Assembly: GCF_008704495.1 (NCBI RefSeq)
Contig: NZ_CP023699.1
Location: 1,054,001-1,118,000 of the forward strand
DNA: 64,000 bases
Source: Streptomyces kanamyceticus
GTDB taxonomy: Bacteria; Actinomycetota; Actinomycetes; Streptomycetales; Streptomycetaceae
Reading direction: 5' to 3'
Of this stretch, positions 9,498-18,037 are shown piece by piece. The stretch's first letter is position 1, and each line of letters opens with the position of its first letter. Made by a program: the position numbers and the translations under genes. The notes below the pieces were generated by a model. The model worked only from the letters and a program-made list of their open reading frames with translations. It did no database searches and was not told where the DNA came from.

Positions 9498-9757
9498 GTC
9501 TCACCCTGCGCCCCGACGTCTGCGCGACGGACACCCCGGACGGCATGGTCCTCCTCGACGAAGTCACCGGCAGATACTGGCAGCTCAACGGCTCGGCGGC
9601 GCTCGTCCTGCGCACCCTGCTCACCGGCGCCGAGCCGCCCGACGCGGCCCGCGCGCTGCGCGCGGCCCACCCCCGGCTCACCGCCGAGCGCGCGGACGAC
9701 GACACGGCGGCGATCACCGGCGCGCTCCTCGCGGCCCGTCTCGTGGTGCCCGCATGA
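9494..9757 (+). CDS. lasso peptide RRE (PqqD-like leader-binding protein, B1)
   Basis: An 87-residue PqqD-like protein (RiPP recognition element) with the characteristic VLLDEVTGRYWQLNGSAALVL segment, split here at residues 17-37. Such proteins bind the precursor leader and present it to the protease and cyclase. It starts with GTG in a 4-bp overlap with the cyclase stop, and its stop overlaps the next gene by 4 bp, so the three enzymes are translationally coupled. Confidence 0.9.
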   Translation: MSLTLRPDVCATDTPDGMVLLDEVTGRYWQLNGSAALVLRTLLTGAEPPDAARALRAAHPRLTAERADDDTAAITGALLAARLVVPA

Positions 9758-10182
9758 GCCAGCCGATGGTGTCCGCCACCCGCGACAGGCTGCCGCTGCG
9801 CCGACGCCCGCCCGTGCTCGTCGCCACGGCCGCCGCCCGGCTCATCGTCCTGCTGAAGCCGCACCGCGTCCGCCGCGTGCTGATCGCGGTCCGGCGCGGG
9901 GCCGCCCCCGCCACCACCGAGCAGGCGCTCGCCGCGCGTCGGGCCGTGGTCGCGGTGAGCGCGCGCTGCGCCGGGGAGGGCTGTCTGCAGCGTTCCGTGG
10001 CCACCGCCCTGCTGTGCCGGATGCGCGGGGTCTGGCCCGACTGGTGCACCGGAGTGCGCACCGCGCCGTTCCGCGCCCACGCGTGGGTGGAGGTCGACGG
10101 CCTCCCGGTGGGTGAACCGCACCAGTCCGCGGCCTACCACCGCATGATGGTGGTGCCGGTCCCGCCGACGAAGCGAGCCTGA
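9754..10182 (+). CDS. lasso leader peptidase (transglutaminase-like, B2)
   Basis: A 142-residue cysteine peptidase of the lasso B2 family. The catalytic Cys77 (GEGCLQRSVA) and His109 (RAHAWVEVDG) with nearby Asp115 match the family arrangement. It removes the precursor leader, probably after Arg23, before ring closure. It is the last gene of the rightward lasso operon. The short downstream gap (10183-10209) separates it from the convergent exporter gene. Confidence 0.9.
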   Translation: MSQPMVSATRDRLPLRRRPPVLVATAAARLIVLLKPHRVRRVLIAVRRGAAPATTEQALAARRAVVAVSARCAGEGCLQRSVATALLCRMRGVWPDWCTGVRTAPFRAHAWVEVDGLPVGEPHQSAAYHRMMVVPVPPTKRA

Positions 10183-10209
10183 GCCCGTCGACGGGTCACG
10201 GACGACCGG

Positions 10210-12153
10210 TCACCGGTCCTGCGCCAGCCGGTAGAGCTCCGCGAAGAGCCCGTCGCGGGCCAGGAGCGTCCGGAAGTCGCCCTCCTCGCGGACGCGCCCC
10301 CGGTCGAGTACGACGATGCGGTCCGCGATCCGGGCGTTCTCCAGGCCCTGGGTGACGAAGACGGCCGTCCTGCCCGCGGCGAGCTCCTTGAAGCGACGGA
10401 TCACCAGGTACTCGGCGCGGGGATCCATCGCCGATGTGGGTTCGTCGAGCATCAGCATGGCGGCGTCGCGGTAGAAGGCCCGCGCGACCGCGATCCGCTG
10501 CCACTGCCCGCCCGACAGATCGGTGCCGCCCCAGAGGGTGCCCGCGACCAGCGTGTCCAGGCCGTGCGGGACGCGCTCGATGACGCTGTCCGCGCCCGCC
10601 GCCCGCGCGGCGGCCAGGAGCAGCGCGTCGTTCTCGGAGCGGGGCTGGCCGAGATGGATGTTGGCGCGCAGGTCCATCGGCCAGCGGGTGTAGTCCTGGG
10701 GCACCAGGCCGACCTTCGCCCACACGCTGTGCGGATCGGCCTCCGCCAGATCGACGCCGTCCCAGCACACCGTGCCCGTGGAGGCGATGCGGAGCCCGGT
10801 GAGCAGGGCGGACAGCGTCGTCTTCCCCGAGCCGTTCTCACCGACCAGGGCGATGAGTTCACCGCGGCGCAGGGTGAGGCTGACGCCGTCGAGCGCCGGG
10901 GCCGCGGCGCCGGGATAGGTGTAGCTGACGTGCTCCGCGCGGATCTCGGCGGGGCCGCCGTCCGGCACCTCCCTGGAGCCGCGGACCGCGCGCAGGGTCT
11001 GCGCGCGCCGCAGGAAGTCCTGCCAGTCCTCCAGATACAGGCTCGTACGGAACAGCCTGGCGGTGGCGAGCACCAGTGAGGTCAGCGCGCCCGTGGAGGT
11101 GCGCACGGCGATGACGGCGGTGGCGGCGAGCGCGAGGTCCATCCGGCCGCTGGCGGCGAGCCAGCCGAGGGCGGCCCAGGTCAGGGCGAGCATCAGCCCG
11201 CTGACGCAGGCGCCGAGCAGGGTGACGCCGAGGATGCGCGGGGCGGCGCGGCGGTGGGTGCTCATGATCCGGCCGCTGATCTCCGCGTACCAACCGGCCA
11301 GGAACGCCGCCATGGTGGTGGCGCGGACCTCGGCGGCCGTGCGCTGGTGGGTGGCGTAGTGGCGCAGCAGATAGCGCAGATGGCTGTCCGCGATGTTCTG
11401 GTGGTCGGCCCGGTGCCGGATGCGGGCGGTGGTGACGGCCGCGGCGCCCTTGGGCAGTACGGCGAGCACGAGCAGCGGCAGCAGTACGGGATGGAGCAGG
11501 GACAACACCGAGGCGGCAGCGACGATTTGACCGAGCGCCGAGACCAGCGCCTGGGCGTCGGCGACGAGGTTCTCGGTCGCCTCCGCGCCCCGCCCCGCGG
11601 CCTGCAGCCGGTCGGCGAAGCCCGGCCTGTCGTACTCCTCCAACTCCACCTGCGGGGCGGCCGCGAGGATCTGCAGATCGGCCGCGGAGGCGACCTCGGG
11701 ACCGAGCCGCGCGGCGGCCCAGACCCCGACCGCGTCGGCACCTGCCCGTACCCCCGCGGCAACGGCGACCACGATGAGGCCGGGCGCGGCCGCCGCGATC
11801 CGATCGGCCACCTGACCACCCTGGAAGAGCTGGGCCAGTACGCCGGGCAGCGCGGCGAGCGCCACGGCCGACGCGGCGACGACGGCCAGTTGGCAGACCG
11901 CGAGCCAGCACATCGCGGGACGGTCGGCCGCCCAGCCGAGGCGGGTGGCGGCGCCGAGGGTACGGGGCAGCCGCGCGGCCATCCGCCACCAGGAGGCGTG
12001 CGCGATGTCCTCGAAGCGCGGATCGCCGCGGTAGCCGACCTGTTGGCGGGCGTCGGCGGCCGACGAGCCGGAGGAGGGGACGGACGACGAACCGGAAGCA
12101 GGGCCGGGGGAAGCGGGCGGCGAGGCTGAGGAGGACTGCGTCACTCTCCTCAT
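10210..12153 (-). CDS. ABC exporter (membrane plus ATPase), probable lasso peptide export/immunity
   Basis: About 647 residues. Membrane segments in residues 70-340 are followed by a nucleotide-binding domain with Walker A (GENGSGKTT), the signature LSGGQWQRIAVARAF and Walker B (MLMLDEPTS). This half-transporter layout matches lasso protein D, which secretes the finished peptide and protects the producer. It is convergent with the biosynthetic genes rather than in their operon. The start is uncertain: ATG at 12153 is taken, GTG at 12144 is possible. The frame runs open to 12996, but that part is antisense to mscS. Confidence 0.85.
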   Translation of the reverse strand: MRRVTQSSSASPPASPGPASGSSSVPSSGSSAADARQQVGYRGDPRFEDIAHASWWRMAARLPRTLGAATRLGWAADRPAMCWLAVCQLAVVAASAVALAALPGVLAQLFQGGQVADRIAAAAPGLIVVAVAAGVRAGADAVGVWAAARLGPEVASAADLQILAAAPQVELEEYDRPGFADRLQAAGRGAEATENLVADAQALVSALGQIVAAASVLSLLHPVLLPLLVLAVLPKGAAAVTTARIRHRADHQNIADSHLRYLLRHYATHQRTAAEVRATTMAAFLAGWYAEISGRIMSTHRRAAPRILGVTLLGACVSGLMLALTWAALGWLAASGRMDLALAATAVIAVRTSTGALTSLVLATARLFRTSLYLEDWQDFLRRAQTLRAVRGSREVPDGGPAEIRAEHVSYTYPGAAAPALDGVSLTLRRGELIALVGENGSGKTTLSALLTGLRIASTGTVCWDGVDLAEADPHSVWAKVGLVPQDYTRWPMDLRANIHLGQPRSENDALLLAAARAAGADSVIERVPHGLDTLVAGTLWGGTDLSGGQWQRIAVARAFYRDAAMLMLDEPTSAMDPRAEYLVIRRFKELAAGRTAVFVTQGLENARIADRIVVLDRGRVREEGDFRTLLARDGLFAELYRLAQDR

Positions 12154-12460
12154 CCTGGTGACCCAACTGGTGCGCGCGGGGGCGAAGTTGGAGAATTCGC
12201 CCACACGTGGCGAGGCGGTTGACATACGTGACGGGTCTGTGAAGATCCAGGTGGGGGTACGCGCGACGGCCGCCGACGCATGGGGCAGGATGACGTCCGC
12301 GCCGGACCGGGTCCCGTTCCCGCGTGACCGCACTCCCGGAATCGAGCAGGTATCACCAGGTGACGACACATCACATAGGCCGCGTTCAGCCGCATTCGCC
12401 GCGTACGACGGAACCCCGGGCCGCCGCCGCGCCCTCCTCCCGTACGACGGGAGCGCACCG
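12154..12460 (+). promoter_or_regulatory. intergenic region with candidate promoter for the MscS gene
   Basis: A 307-bp region between divergent genes. A sigma70-like pair is visible on the plus strand: TTGACA at 12219-12224 and GAAGAT at 12241-12246, 16 bp apart. The -10 is a weak match. The rightward frame is open from 12158, but it lacks any recognisable domain until the membrane protein begins at 12461. No other feature was seen. Confidence 0.4.
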
Positions 12461-13552
12461 ATGACCCGCGCGCTCACCCTGCACGACTGGATCGTGGCCG
12501 CCATCGCCGTGTTCGCCGGAGTCGCGGCGGGCCTGCTGCTCCGCACCACGCTGCGGTGGCTCGGCGAGCGGGCCAGCAGGACCCGTTGGAGCGGCGACGA
12601 CGTCATCGTCGACGCGCTGCGCACGCTCGTGCCCTGTGCGGCCATCACCGCGGGCCTCGCCGCGGCGGCGGAGGCCCTGCCCCTCACGCATCGCACCGGG
12701 CGCAACGTCACGATGACGCTGACCGCGCTGCTCATCCTGGCGGCGACGCTCACGGCGGCCCGGATCGTCACCGGCTTGGTGAGGGCCGTGGCGCAGTCCC
12801 GCTCCGGGGTCGCGGGGTCGGCCACCATCTTCGTGAACATCACGCGCGTCGTGGTGCTCGCGATGGGCTTCCTCGTCGTCCTGCAGACCCTCGGCATCTC
12901 CATCGCGCCGCTGCTCACCGCGCTCGGCGTGGGCGGTCTCGCCGTCGCCCTCGCGCTCCAGGACACCCTGGCCAACCTCTTCGCCGGTGTGCACATCCTC
13001 GCCGCGAAGACGGTGCAGCCCGGCGACTACATCCGGCTCAGCAGCGGTGAGGAGGGCTACGTCGTCGACATCAACTGGCGCAACACCACGGTGCGTCAGC
13101 TCTCCAACAACCTCGTGATCATCCCCAACGCCAAGCTCGCGGGCACCAACATGACCAACTTCAGCCGCCCCGAGCAGGAGCTGTCGATCATGGTGCAGGT
13201 CGGGGTCAGCTACGACAGCGACCTGGAGCACGTCGAGCGGGTCACCACCGAGGTCGTGGACGAGGTGATGACCGACATCACGGGCGCCGTGCCCGACCAC
13301 GAGGCGGCCGTCCGCTTCCACACCTTCGGCGACTCGCGGATCAGCTTCACGGTGATCCTGGGCGTCGGCGAGTTCAGCGACCAGTACCGGATCAAGCACG
13401 AGTTCATCAAGCGCCTGCACCAGCGTTACCGGGCCGAGGGCATCCGGGTGCCCGCCCCCGCGCGCACCGTCACCGTCCAGCAGGGCGAGCTGCCCCCGCC
13501 GCTCGGCATCCCGCACCAGCGCGACGCCTCCTCGGAGCCCCGGGTGCACTGA
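12461..13552 (+). CDS. small-conductance mechanosensitive channel (MscS family)
   Basis: A 363-residue MscS-type channel. Several N-terminal transmembrane segments precede the pore helix and beta domain, with the glycine- and alanine-rich pore TM (ALGVGGLAVALALQDTLANL, about residues 152-171) and the downstream FAGVHILAAKTVQPGDYI. It would open under membrane tension and release solutes on osmotic downshock. The start at 12461 (MTRALTLHDW) is chosen because the first membrane helix follows directly. The longer open frame adds 101 unrelated residues. Confidence 0.9.
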   Translation: MTRALTLHDWIVAAIAVFAGVAAGLLLRTTLRWLGERASRTRWSGDDVIVDALRTLVPCAAITAGLAAAAEALPLTHRTGRNVTMTLTALLILAATLTAARIVTGLVRAVAQSRSGVAGSATIFVNITRVVVLAMGFLVVLQTLGISIAPLLTALGVGGLAVALALQDTLANLFAGVHILAAKTVQPGDYIRLSSGEEGYVVDINWRNTTVRQLSNNLVIIPNAKLAGTNMTNFSRPEQELSIMVQVGVSYDSDLEHVERVTTEVVDEVMTDITGAVPDHEAAVRFHTFGDSRISFTVILGVGEFSDQYRIKHEFIKRLHQRYRAEGIRVPAPARTVTVQQGELPPPLGIPHQRDASSEPRVH

Positions 13553-13622
13553 GCCGACCGGCCGTACGCCCGGGGTGCGCGTGCGGTGGCGGGCCCCGCA
13601 CCGGCATGATCCACTCGCGGGC

Positions 13623-14549
13623 ATGGGGCACGACCACGGCCCGTCCGCGGCGACGGCGGGCGGCACGCTCAGCGGGACCTACCGCAACCGGCTGCTCTGG
13701 ACGATCGGGATCAGCGCCACGATCACCGTCATCCAGGTGATCGGCGCGCTCCTGTCCGGCAGCCTCGCGCTGCTCGCCGACGCCGCGCACAGCCTGACCG
13801 ACGCTGTCGGCGTCTCCCTCGCGCTCGGCGCCATCACCCTCGCCCAGCGTGCGCCGACGCCCCGGCGCACGTTCGGCTTCTTCCGGGTGGAGATCTTCTC
13901 CGCCGTACTGAACGCGCTGCTGCTCGTCGGCATCTTCGTCTGGGTCCTGTGGTCGGCCATCGGCCGCTTCAGCGAACCGGTGGAGGTCAAGGGCGGCCTG
14001 ATGTTCGTGGTCGCGGTGGGCGGACTGCTCGCCAATCTGGTGGGCCTGTGGCTGCTGCGGGACGCCAAGGAGAAGAGCCTCAATCTGCGCGGCGCCTATC
14101 TGGAGGTCCTCGGGGACGCGCTCGGCTCGGTCGCGGTGATCGTGGGCGGCCTGATCATCCTGCTCACCGGCTGGCAGGCCGCCGACCCGATCGCCTCGAT
14201 CGTCATCGGCCTGCTGATCGTGCCGCGCGCGTACGGGCTGCTCAGGGACTCCTTGCACGTACTCATGGAGGCGACCCCGCAGGACGTGGACCTCGGCGAG
14301 GTGCGCAGTCACCTGCTCGAGGAGCCGGGCGTCGTCGCCGTACACGATCTGCACGGCTGGACCGTCACCTCGGGGATGCCGGTGCTCACCGCGCACGTCG
14401 TGGTCACCGACGCGGCCCTCACGGGCGGATACGGCGAGCTGCTCGGGCGGCTGCAACGGTGCGTCGGCGACCACTTCGACGTCGCGCACTCCACGATCCA
14501 GCTGGAGCCCGAGGGGCACGGGGAGGACGGCGGGGCGCTCCATACGTAG
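13623..14549 (+). CDS. cation diffusion facilitator (zinc/cobalt/cadmium efflux)
   Basis: A 308-residue CDF transporter. It starts with the His-rich MGHDHGP typical of this family and has six transmembrane helices. The metal-site motif ALLADAAHSLTD (TM2) is paired with GAYLEVLGDALGS (TM5), and the C-terminal cytosolic domain includes HDLHGWTVTSG. It exports divalent metal in exchange for protons. The stop codon lies inside the first unit of a 15-bp tandem repeat. Confidence 0.92.
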   Translation: MGHDHGPSAATAGGTLSGTYRNRLLWTIGISATITVIQVIGALLSGSLALLADAAHSLTDAVGVSLALGAITLAQRAPTPRRTFGFFRVEIFSAVLNALLLVGIFVWVLWSAIGRFSEPVEVKGGLMFVVAVGGLLANLVGLWLLRDAKEKSLNLRGAYLEVLGDALGSVAVIVGGLIILLTGWQAADPIASIVIGLLIVPRAYGLLRDSLHVLMEATPQDVDLGEVRSHLLEEPGVVAVHDLHGWTVTSGMPVLTAHVVVTDAALTGGYGELLGRLQRCVGDHFDVAHSTIQLEPEGHGEDGGALHT

Positions 14550-14617
14550 GCGTTCTCTACGTAGACGTTCCCTACGGAAGCGTCCCCTACGTAGGAGCTC
14601 CCTACGCAGCCCCGAAG
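14543..14617. repeat. 15-bp tandem repeat between CDF and lipB genes
   Basis: Units start at 14543, 14558, 14573 and 14588, each close to TACGTAGGCGTTCCC, with a partial fifth at 14603. The core TACGTA is itself palindromic. The array overlaps the last codons of both convergent genes: the CDF stop is in unit 1 and the lipB stop is in unit 5. The 15-bp period preserves reading frame, so copy-number change would not shift either gene. Confidence 0.85.
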
Positions 14618-15291
14618 GCCCGCGCCACCGCGTCCCGCACCGCCGCTTCGCCGGGCGCCGCGACGCCCCGCTCGGCGGCCAGTTCCGCGAGCGACGTCAT
14701 CGCCACGTCGGGCAGTCCGCACGCCGTGAAGCGGGTGAACTCGTCCAGGTCGGACGCCACGTTGAGCGCGAAGCCGTGGCTGGTGACGCCGCCGCGGATG
14801 CGCATCCCGATCGACACGAGCTTGTCGTGGCGCGGCGTCCACACGCCGACGAGGCTCTGCGCGCCGGACGGGGTGTCCCTGCGCAGGGACTCGAAGCCCA
14901 GCGATCCGACCGCGTCGACCAGGGCGTTCTCGACCCACCGCACGATGTCGCCCGGGCCGCGTTCGCGCAGGTTGAGGACGAGATAGCCGACCAGCTGTCC
15001 CGGCCCGTGATAGGTGGCCTGGCCGCCGCGGTCGACCTCCACGAGCGGGATCGGGGAATCGGCGTGCGGCAGTTCGTTCGCCGGGGTCCGGGTGCCGTAC
15101 GTGATGACCGGCGGATGCGTGAGGAGTACGAGGCGGTCGCCGATGGCCCCCGCGCGGCGCTGCTCGACCCAGCCGCGCATGGCCTCCATGGCGTCGAGGT
15201 AGGGGACCTCACCCAGATCGATCCGCTCCAGGTTCCGTTCCAGGTACGGAACCTCACCCGGACCGACCCGCTCCAGCTCCCGCGCACCCAT
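14602..15291 (-). CDS. lipB: octanoyltransferase LipB (lipoate biosynthesis)
   Basis: A 229-residue LipB. It transfers octanoyl from ACP to lipoyl-dependent enzymes such as pyruvate dehydrogenase E2. The substrate-site motif RGGQATYHGPGQLVGYLVLN is intact. So are the catalytic Lys (DKLVSIGMRIR), the HGFALNV segment and the catalytic Cys (FTACGLPD). The start at 15291 is chosen for its strong GGAGGAGGG ribosome site; 15351 has none. The N-terminus contains a tandem duplication of 15 residues (LERVGPGEVPYL and LERIDLGEVPYL). Confidence 0.92.
   Translation of the reverse strand: MGARELERVGPGEVPYLERNLERIDLGEVPYLDAMEAMRGWVEQRRAGAIGDRLVLLTHPPVITYGTRTPANELPHADSPIPLVEVDRGGQATYHGPGQLVGYLVLNLRERGPGDIVRWVENALVDAVGSLGFESLRRDTPSGAQSLVGVWTPRHDKLVSIGMRIRGGVTSHGFALNVASDLDEFTRFTACGLPDVAMTSLAELAAERGVAAPGEAAVRDAVARAFGAA
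15197..15286 (-). repeat. lipB: 45-bp in-frame tandem duplication inside the lipB 5' end
   Basis: Two diverged copies of a 45-bp unit lie at about 15197-15241 and 15242-15286. They encode LERIDLGEVPYL and LERVGPGEVPYL with a 3-residue spacer each. The second copy is the natural LipB N-terminus, and the first is extra. The divergence shows the duplication is not an assembly doubling. Confidence 0.75.
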
Positions 15292-15539
15292 CCCGCGCCC
15301 TCCTCCGCGCATCGGCCCCCGGCCTGACCGGCGAGCCTCCGAGGGTGCCAACCGGGGTCCCGGCGACGGAATTCCCCGCGCCCGAAGCTCCCTTGACGGC
15401 CGCCGGGGCCCGGCCGGGAAGTTTCTTCCGGCGATCTGTCACATTCCCGTCCGCCCGCGGGTCAGGGGAAGTGAGGGAGCGAGACTCCCCCGCCGGAGCG
15501 GCCCCCGCACCGGCGTCCACCCGATGAGGAGCCACTCTG

Positions 15540-15887
15540 ATGTCCACCGCCTACGTCGTCGTCACGCTCGTCGCCGCCGCCATGACCGCCTTCTCCGCCG
15601 CCTCCGCGTTCCTGCGCGCCGCCTGGGTCGTCAAGCCCATCCACGACTACGGCATCCCGGACTCGTGGCTGCCCTGGCTCGGCGCGGCCAAGGCGGCCGG
15701 GGCCGCCGGTCTGCTCGTCGGGTTCCTCGTGCCCGCCATCGGCATCGCCGCGGGCATCGGGCTCGTGCTGTACTTCACCGGCGCGGTGATCACCGTGGTC
15801 CGCTCCCGCTGGTACACCCACATCCCGTTCCCCCTGGTCTACGCCGCCCCGATCGTGGGCGCGCTGGCTCTGGGCCTTGCCGCCTGA
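15540..15887 (+). CDS. DoxX-family membrane protein
   Basis: A 115-residue protein with four hydrophobic helices, showing the DoxX-like pattern (FLRAAWVVKPIHDYGIP, then GAAKAAGAAGLLVG). Members sit in the cytoplasmic membrane, and some associate with redox or thiol-stress functions. No substrate can be assigned. The ribosome site GAGGAG lies 9 bp before the ATG. It appears monocistronic, with a hairpin at 15946-15966 downstream. Confidence 0.8.
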   Translation: MSTAYVVVTLVAAAMTAFSAASAFLRAAWVVKPIHDYGIPDSWLPWLGAAKAAGAAGLLVGFLVPAIGIAAGIGLVLYFTGAVITVVRSRWYTHIPFPLVYAAPIVGALALGLAA

Positions 15888-15945
15888 CCGTCGGCGGCGG
15901 ACGAAATGCCCTGCTCACGATTGCGGCATATCGTTCTTTGGGTCA

Positions 15946-15966
15946 CCGAAGCCACCTCGGCTTCGG
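15946..15966. terminator. short hairpin between DoxX and eRF1-like genes
   Basis: An 8-bp perfect inverted repeat, CCGAAGCC then ACCTC then GGCTTCGG, without a T-tract. It may terminate the DoxX transcript or lie in the leader of the next gene. No other feature was seen in 15888-16020. Confidence 0.4.
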
Positions 15967-16020
15967 CTCGTCGAAGCCACTTCAGGCCGTGCAGGACACC
16001 CCCGTCCCGGAAGGGCCCTC

Positions 16021-17115
16021 ATGCACCGCTCACTGACCCCCGCCACGCTGGCCGAGCTGCGGCAGCCCCGTACCTATCCCGCCGTCACGGTCGTCCTGCC
16101 GACACATCGCAGAGAACCGGACAACGCACAGGACCCGGTACGCCTGCGCAACCTCCTGGCCGAGGCCAAGGAGCGGCTGCGCGCCGACCCGGCCGTCACC
16201 GCGGAGCGCGCGGCCGACGTCGCGGGGCAGCTGGACAAGGCACTGGACGAGGTGGACCTGGTGCACGCCGAGGACGGCCTCGTCGTCCTCGCGGCGCCCG
16301 GGGAGCACCAGGTGTGGTCCCTGGCCAGGTCCGTGCCCGCGCGCGTCGTGCTCGCGGACACGTTCCTGACCCGCAACCTCGTGGCGGCCCAGGCCGCCGA
16401 GCGCCCGTACTGGGTCCTCGCCGTCTCCGCGGACCGCGTCACCCTCTGGAGCGGCACGCCCGAGCGCGTCACCGAGCACCGGGCCGACGGCTTTCCGCTG
16501 ACGCGGGACCTGGAGGACCCCGACGCCCAGCGCAAGGAGCGGATCGGCGACCTGCCGAGCACGTTCCAGGACGAGCAGACCCGCACGTTCCTGCGCGAGG
16601 CCGACCGTGCGCTCGCGGCCGTGCTCGGCGCCGCGCCGCGGCCGCTGTTCGTGGCGGGCGAGGCCGCGGCCCTCTCCCTGCTCGACGCCGTCGGCTCGGC
16701 GGCCGACGGGGCGACGCCGATCCGGCACGGCGGCCTGGCGCAGGGGCCCGCGGCCGCGGTCCACGAGGCGGTCCTGCCCGCGCTCGCGGACCGCGCCAAG
16801 GCCGAACAGGACGCCGCGCTCAAGGAGTTGGACGGCGCCCAGGGCCGCAAGCAGTACGCGGCCGGACTCGACGAGGTCCGGCAGAACGCGATGACCGGCC
16901 GGGTCGGCCTCCTCGCCGTGGAGGACAGCTACCGGGCGACCGTACGCGACCACGGAGGCCACCTCGTCCCCGCGGAGAGCGGCGACCTCGACGCACGCGA
17001 CGACATCGTGGACGAGATCGTCGAGCGCGCCCTGGACGCCGGAGCCCAGGTCCGCTTCCTGACCGAGGGAACGCTCGCCGACCGGGGCCGGATCGCGGCG
17101 GTCCTGCGGTACTGA
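16021..17115 (+). CDS. bacterial eRF1-like (baeRF family) protein
   Basis: A 364-residue protein that resembles the bacterial relatives of archaeo-eukaryotic release factor 1. These are thought to act in ribosome rescue or hibernation, but are poorly characterised. The N-terminus has the typical VTVVLPTHRREPDNAQDPVRLRNL pattern (residues 20-43), followed by the long alpha/beta middle region. The C-terminal part (LTEGTLADRGRIAAVLRY) fits a Pelota/eRF1 domain 3-like fold. The GGQ motif of true release factors is absent. It is flanked by hairpins and looks monocistronic. Function is unproven. Confidence 0.65.
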   Translation: MHRSLTPATLAELRQPRTYPAVTVVLPTHRREPDNAQDPVRLRNLLAEAKERLRADPAVTAERAADVAGQLDKALDEVDLVHAEDGLVVLAAPGEHQVWSLARSVPARVVLADTFLTRNLVAAQAAERPYWVLAVSADRVTLWSGTPERVTEHRADGFPLTRDLEDPDAQRKERIGDLPSTFQDEQTRTFLREADRALAAVLGAAPRPLFVAGEAAALSLLDAVGSAADGATPIRHGGLAQGPAAAVHEAVLPALADRAKAEQDAALKELDGAQGRKQYAAGLDEVRQNAMTGRVGLLAVEDSYRATVRDHGGHLVPAESGDLDARDDIVDEIVERALDAGAQVRFLTEGTLADRGRIAAVLRY

Positions 17116-17125
17116 CCGCCTGGTT

Positions 17126-17146
17126 CGGCCCATCGAAAGCGGGCCG
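17126..17146. terminator. weak bidirectional terminator
   Basis: A 6-bp inverted repeat, CGGCCC then nine bases then GGGCCG, in the 39-bp gap between the convergent eRF1-like and isochorismatase genes. Confidence 0.35.
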
Positions 17147-17154
17147 TCGGAATG

Positions 17155-17811
17155 TCAGGCCTGGCTGCCAGTGGGCGTGGCCAAGAGCTGCATCTCCCAG
17201 GCGAAGGCCACACCACTGGCACCACCGTGCTCCGCCTGGACCTCGGCGACGCCCGGCACGGTCTTCTCACGGGCCCAGTCGCGCTGCCACTCGCCCAGCA
17301 CGGCCATCCAGGTGATCGGTACGACGCCCGCCTGGACCATGCGCCGCACGGCCATGTCGTGGGCTTCCTTCGAGGCACCGCCCGAGGCGTCGGTGACGGC
17401 GAAGACCTCGAAGCCCTCCCCCGCCGCCTGTATCGCGGGCATCGCGACACACATCTCCGTCCAGAGGCCGGCGATGATCAGCTTCTTGCGTCCTGTCGCC
17501 TTGACGGCATCGACGACGCGTTCGTCCTCCCAGGTGTTGATGAAGGTCCTGTTGATCGGCTTCTGCTCCGGGAACACGTCCTGCAGCCCCTTGATGAGGT
17601 AGCCGCCGCGCTCCTCCACCACGGTCGTCAGGATGGTCGGCACGTCGAACACCTTGGCGGCCTTGGCGAGGCCGACAACGTTGTTCACGATCATCGTGGG
17701 TTCATGGCTGTTCAAGTTGGCGAACTGGAACGGCTGATGGTCGATCAGCACGACGACACTGTCCTCCGGCGTCAACAGTGCTTGCAGTCCGGATTTCGCT
17801 GCATTGCTCAT
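17155..17811 (-). CDS. isochorismatase-family (YcaC-like) hydrolase
   Basis: A 218-residue cysteine hydrolase. The catalytic triad of the family is visible: Asp in VVVLIDHQPFQF (about residue 24), Lys in the INTWEDERVVDAVKATGRKK region, and Cys in LWTEMCVAMPA (about residue 119). YcaC-like members are often induced by toxic or phenolic compounds. It is divergent from a MarR gene across a region with several palindromes, which suggests MarR control. Confidence 0.85.
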   Translation of the reverse strand: MSNAAKSGLQALLTPEDSVVVLIDHQPFQFANLNSHEPTMIVNNVVGLAKAAKVFDVPTILTTVVEERGGYLIKGLQDVFPEQKPINRTFINTWEDERVVDAVKATGRKKLIIAGLWTEMCVAMPAIQAAGEGFEVFAVTDASGGASKEAHDMAVRRMVQAGVVPITWMAVLGEWQRDWAREKTVPGVAEVQAEHGGASGVAFAWEMQLLATPTGSQA

Positions 17812-17921
17812 GAGATCCCTCTCCGGGTGCTTCGTGTGTGCGGGGATATTTCACGTGTGCGGGGATGAACGGGAGAGCTCCGGGAGAGGCCCCCCTCGAC
17901 CCGACTGGATGACGTGGCGCC

Positions 17922-17953
17922 GACATTAATGTCAGCCGGTTGACACGTCAACC
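17922..17953. promoter_or_regulatory. palindromic operators between isochorismatase and marR-like genes
   Basis: Two perfect dyads are adjacent: GACATTAATGTC at 17922-17933, and GGTTGAC-AC-GTCAACC at 17938-17953. The second recurs with small changes on the far side of the regulator gene at 18578 and 18666. A half-site, TGTCAACG, lies near 18011. The spacing fits a MarR dimer site covering both divergent promoters. Confidence 0.65.
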
Positions 17954-18037
17954 ACCTTTAGACATTCCGGACATCGCGCGGAATCGACCACGTCAACGGG
18001 ATAGATGAGGTGTCAACGTTCTCGCTACACTCCATCG

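Noticed and set aside
12154..12996. Extended N-terminus of the ABC exporter to a 928-residue protein
   Set aside because: The extension is antisense to the MscS gene and shows no domain; it is an open-frame artefact of high GC.
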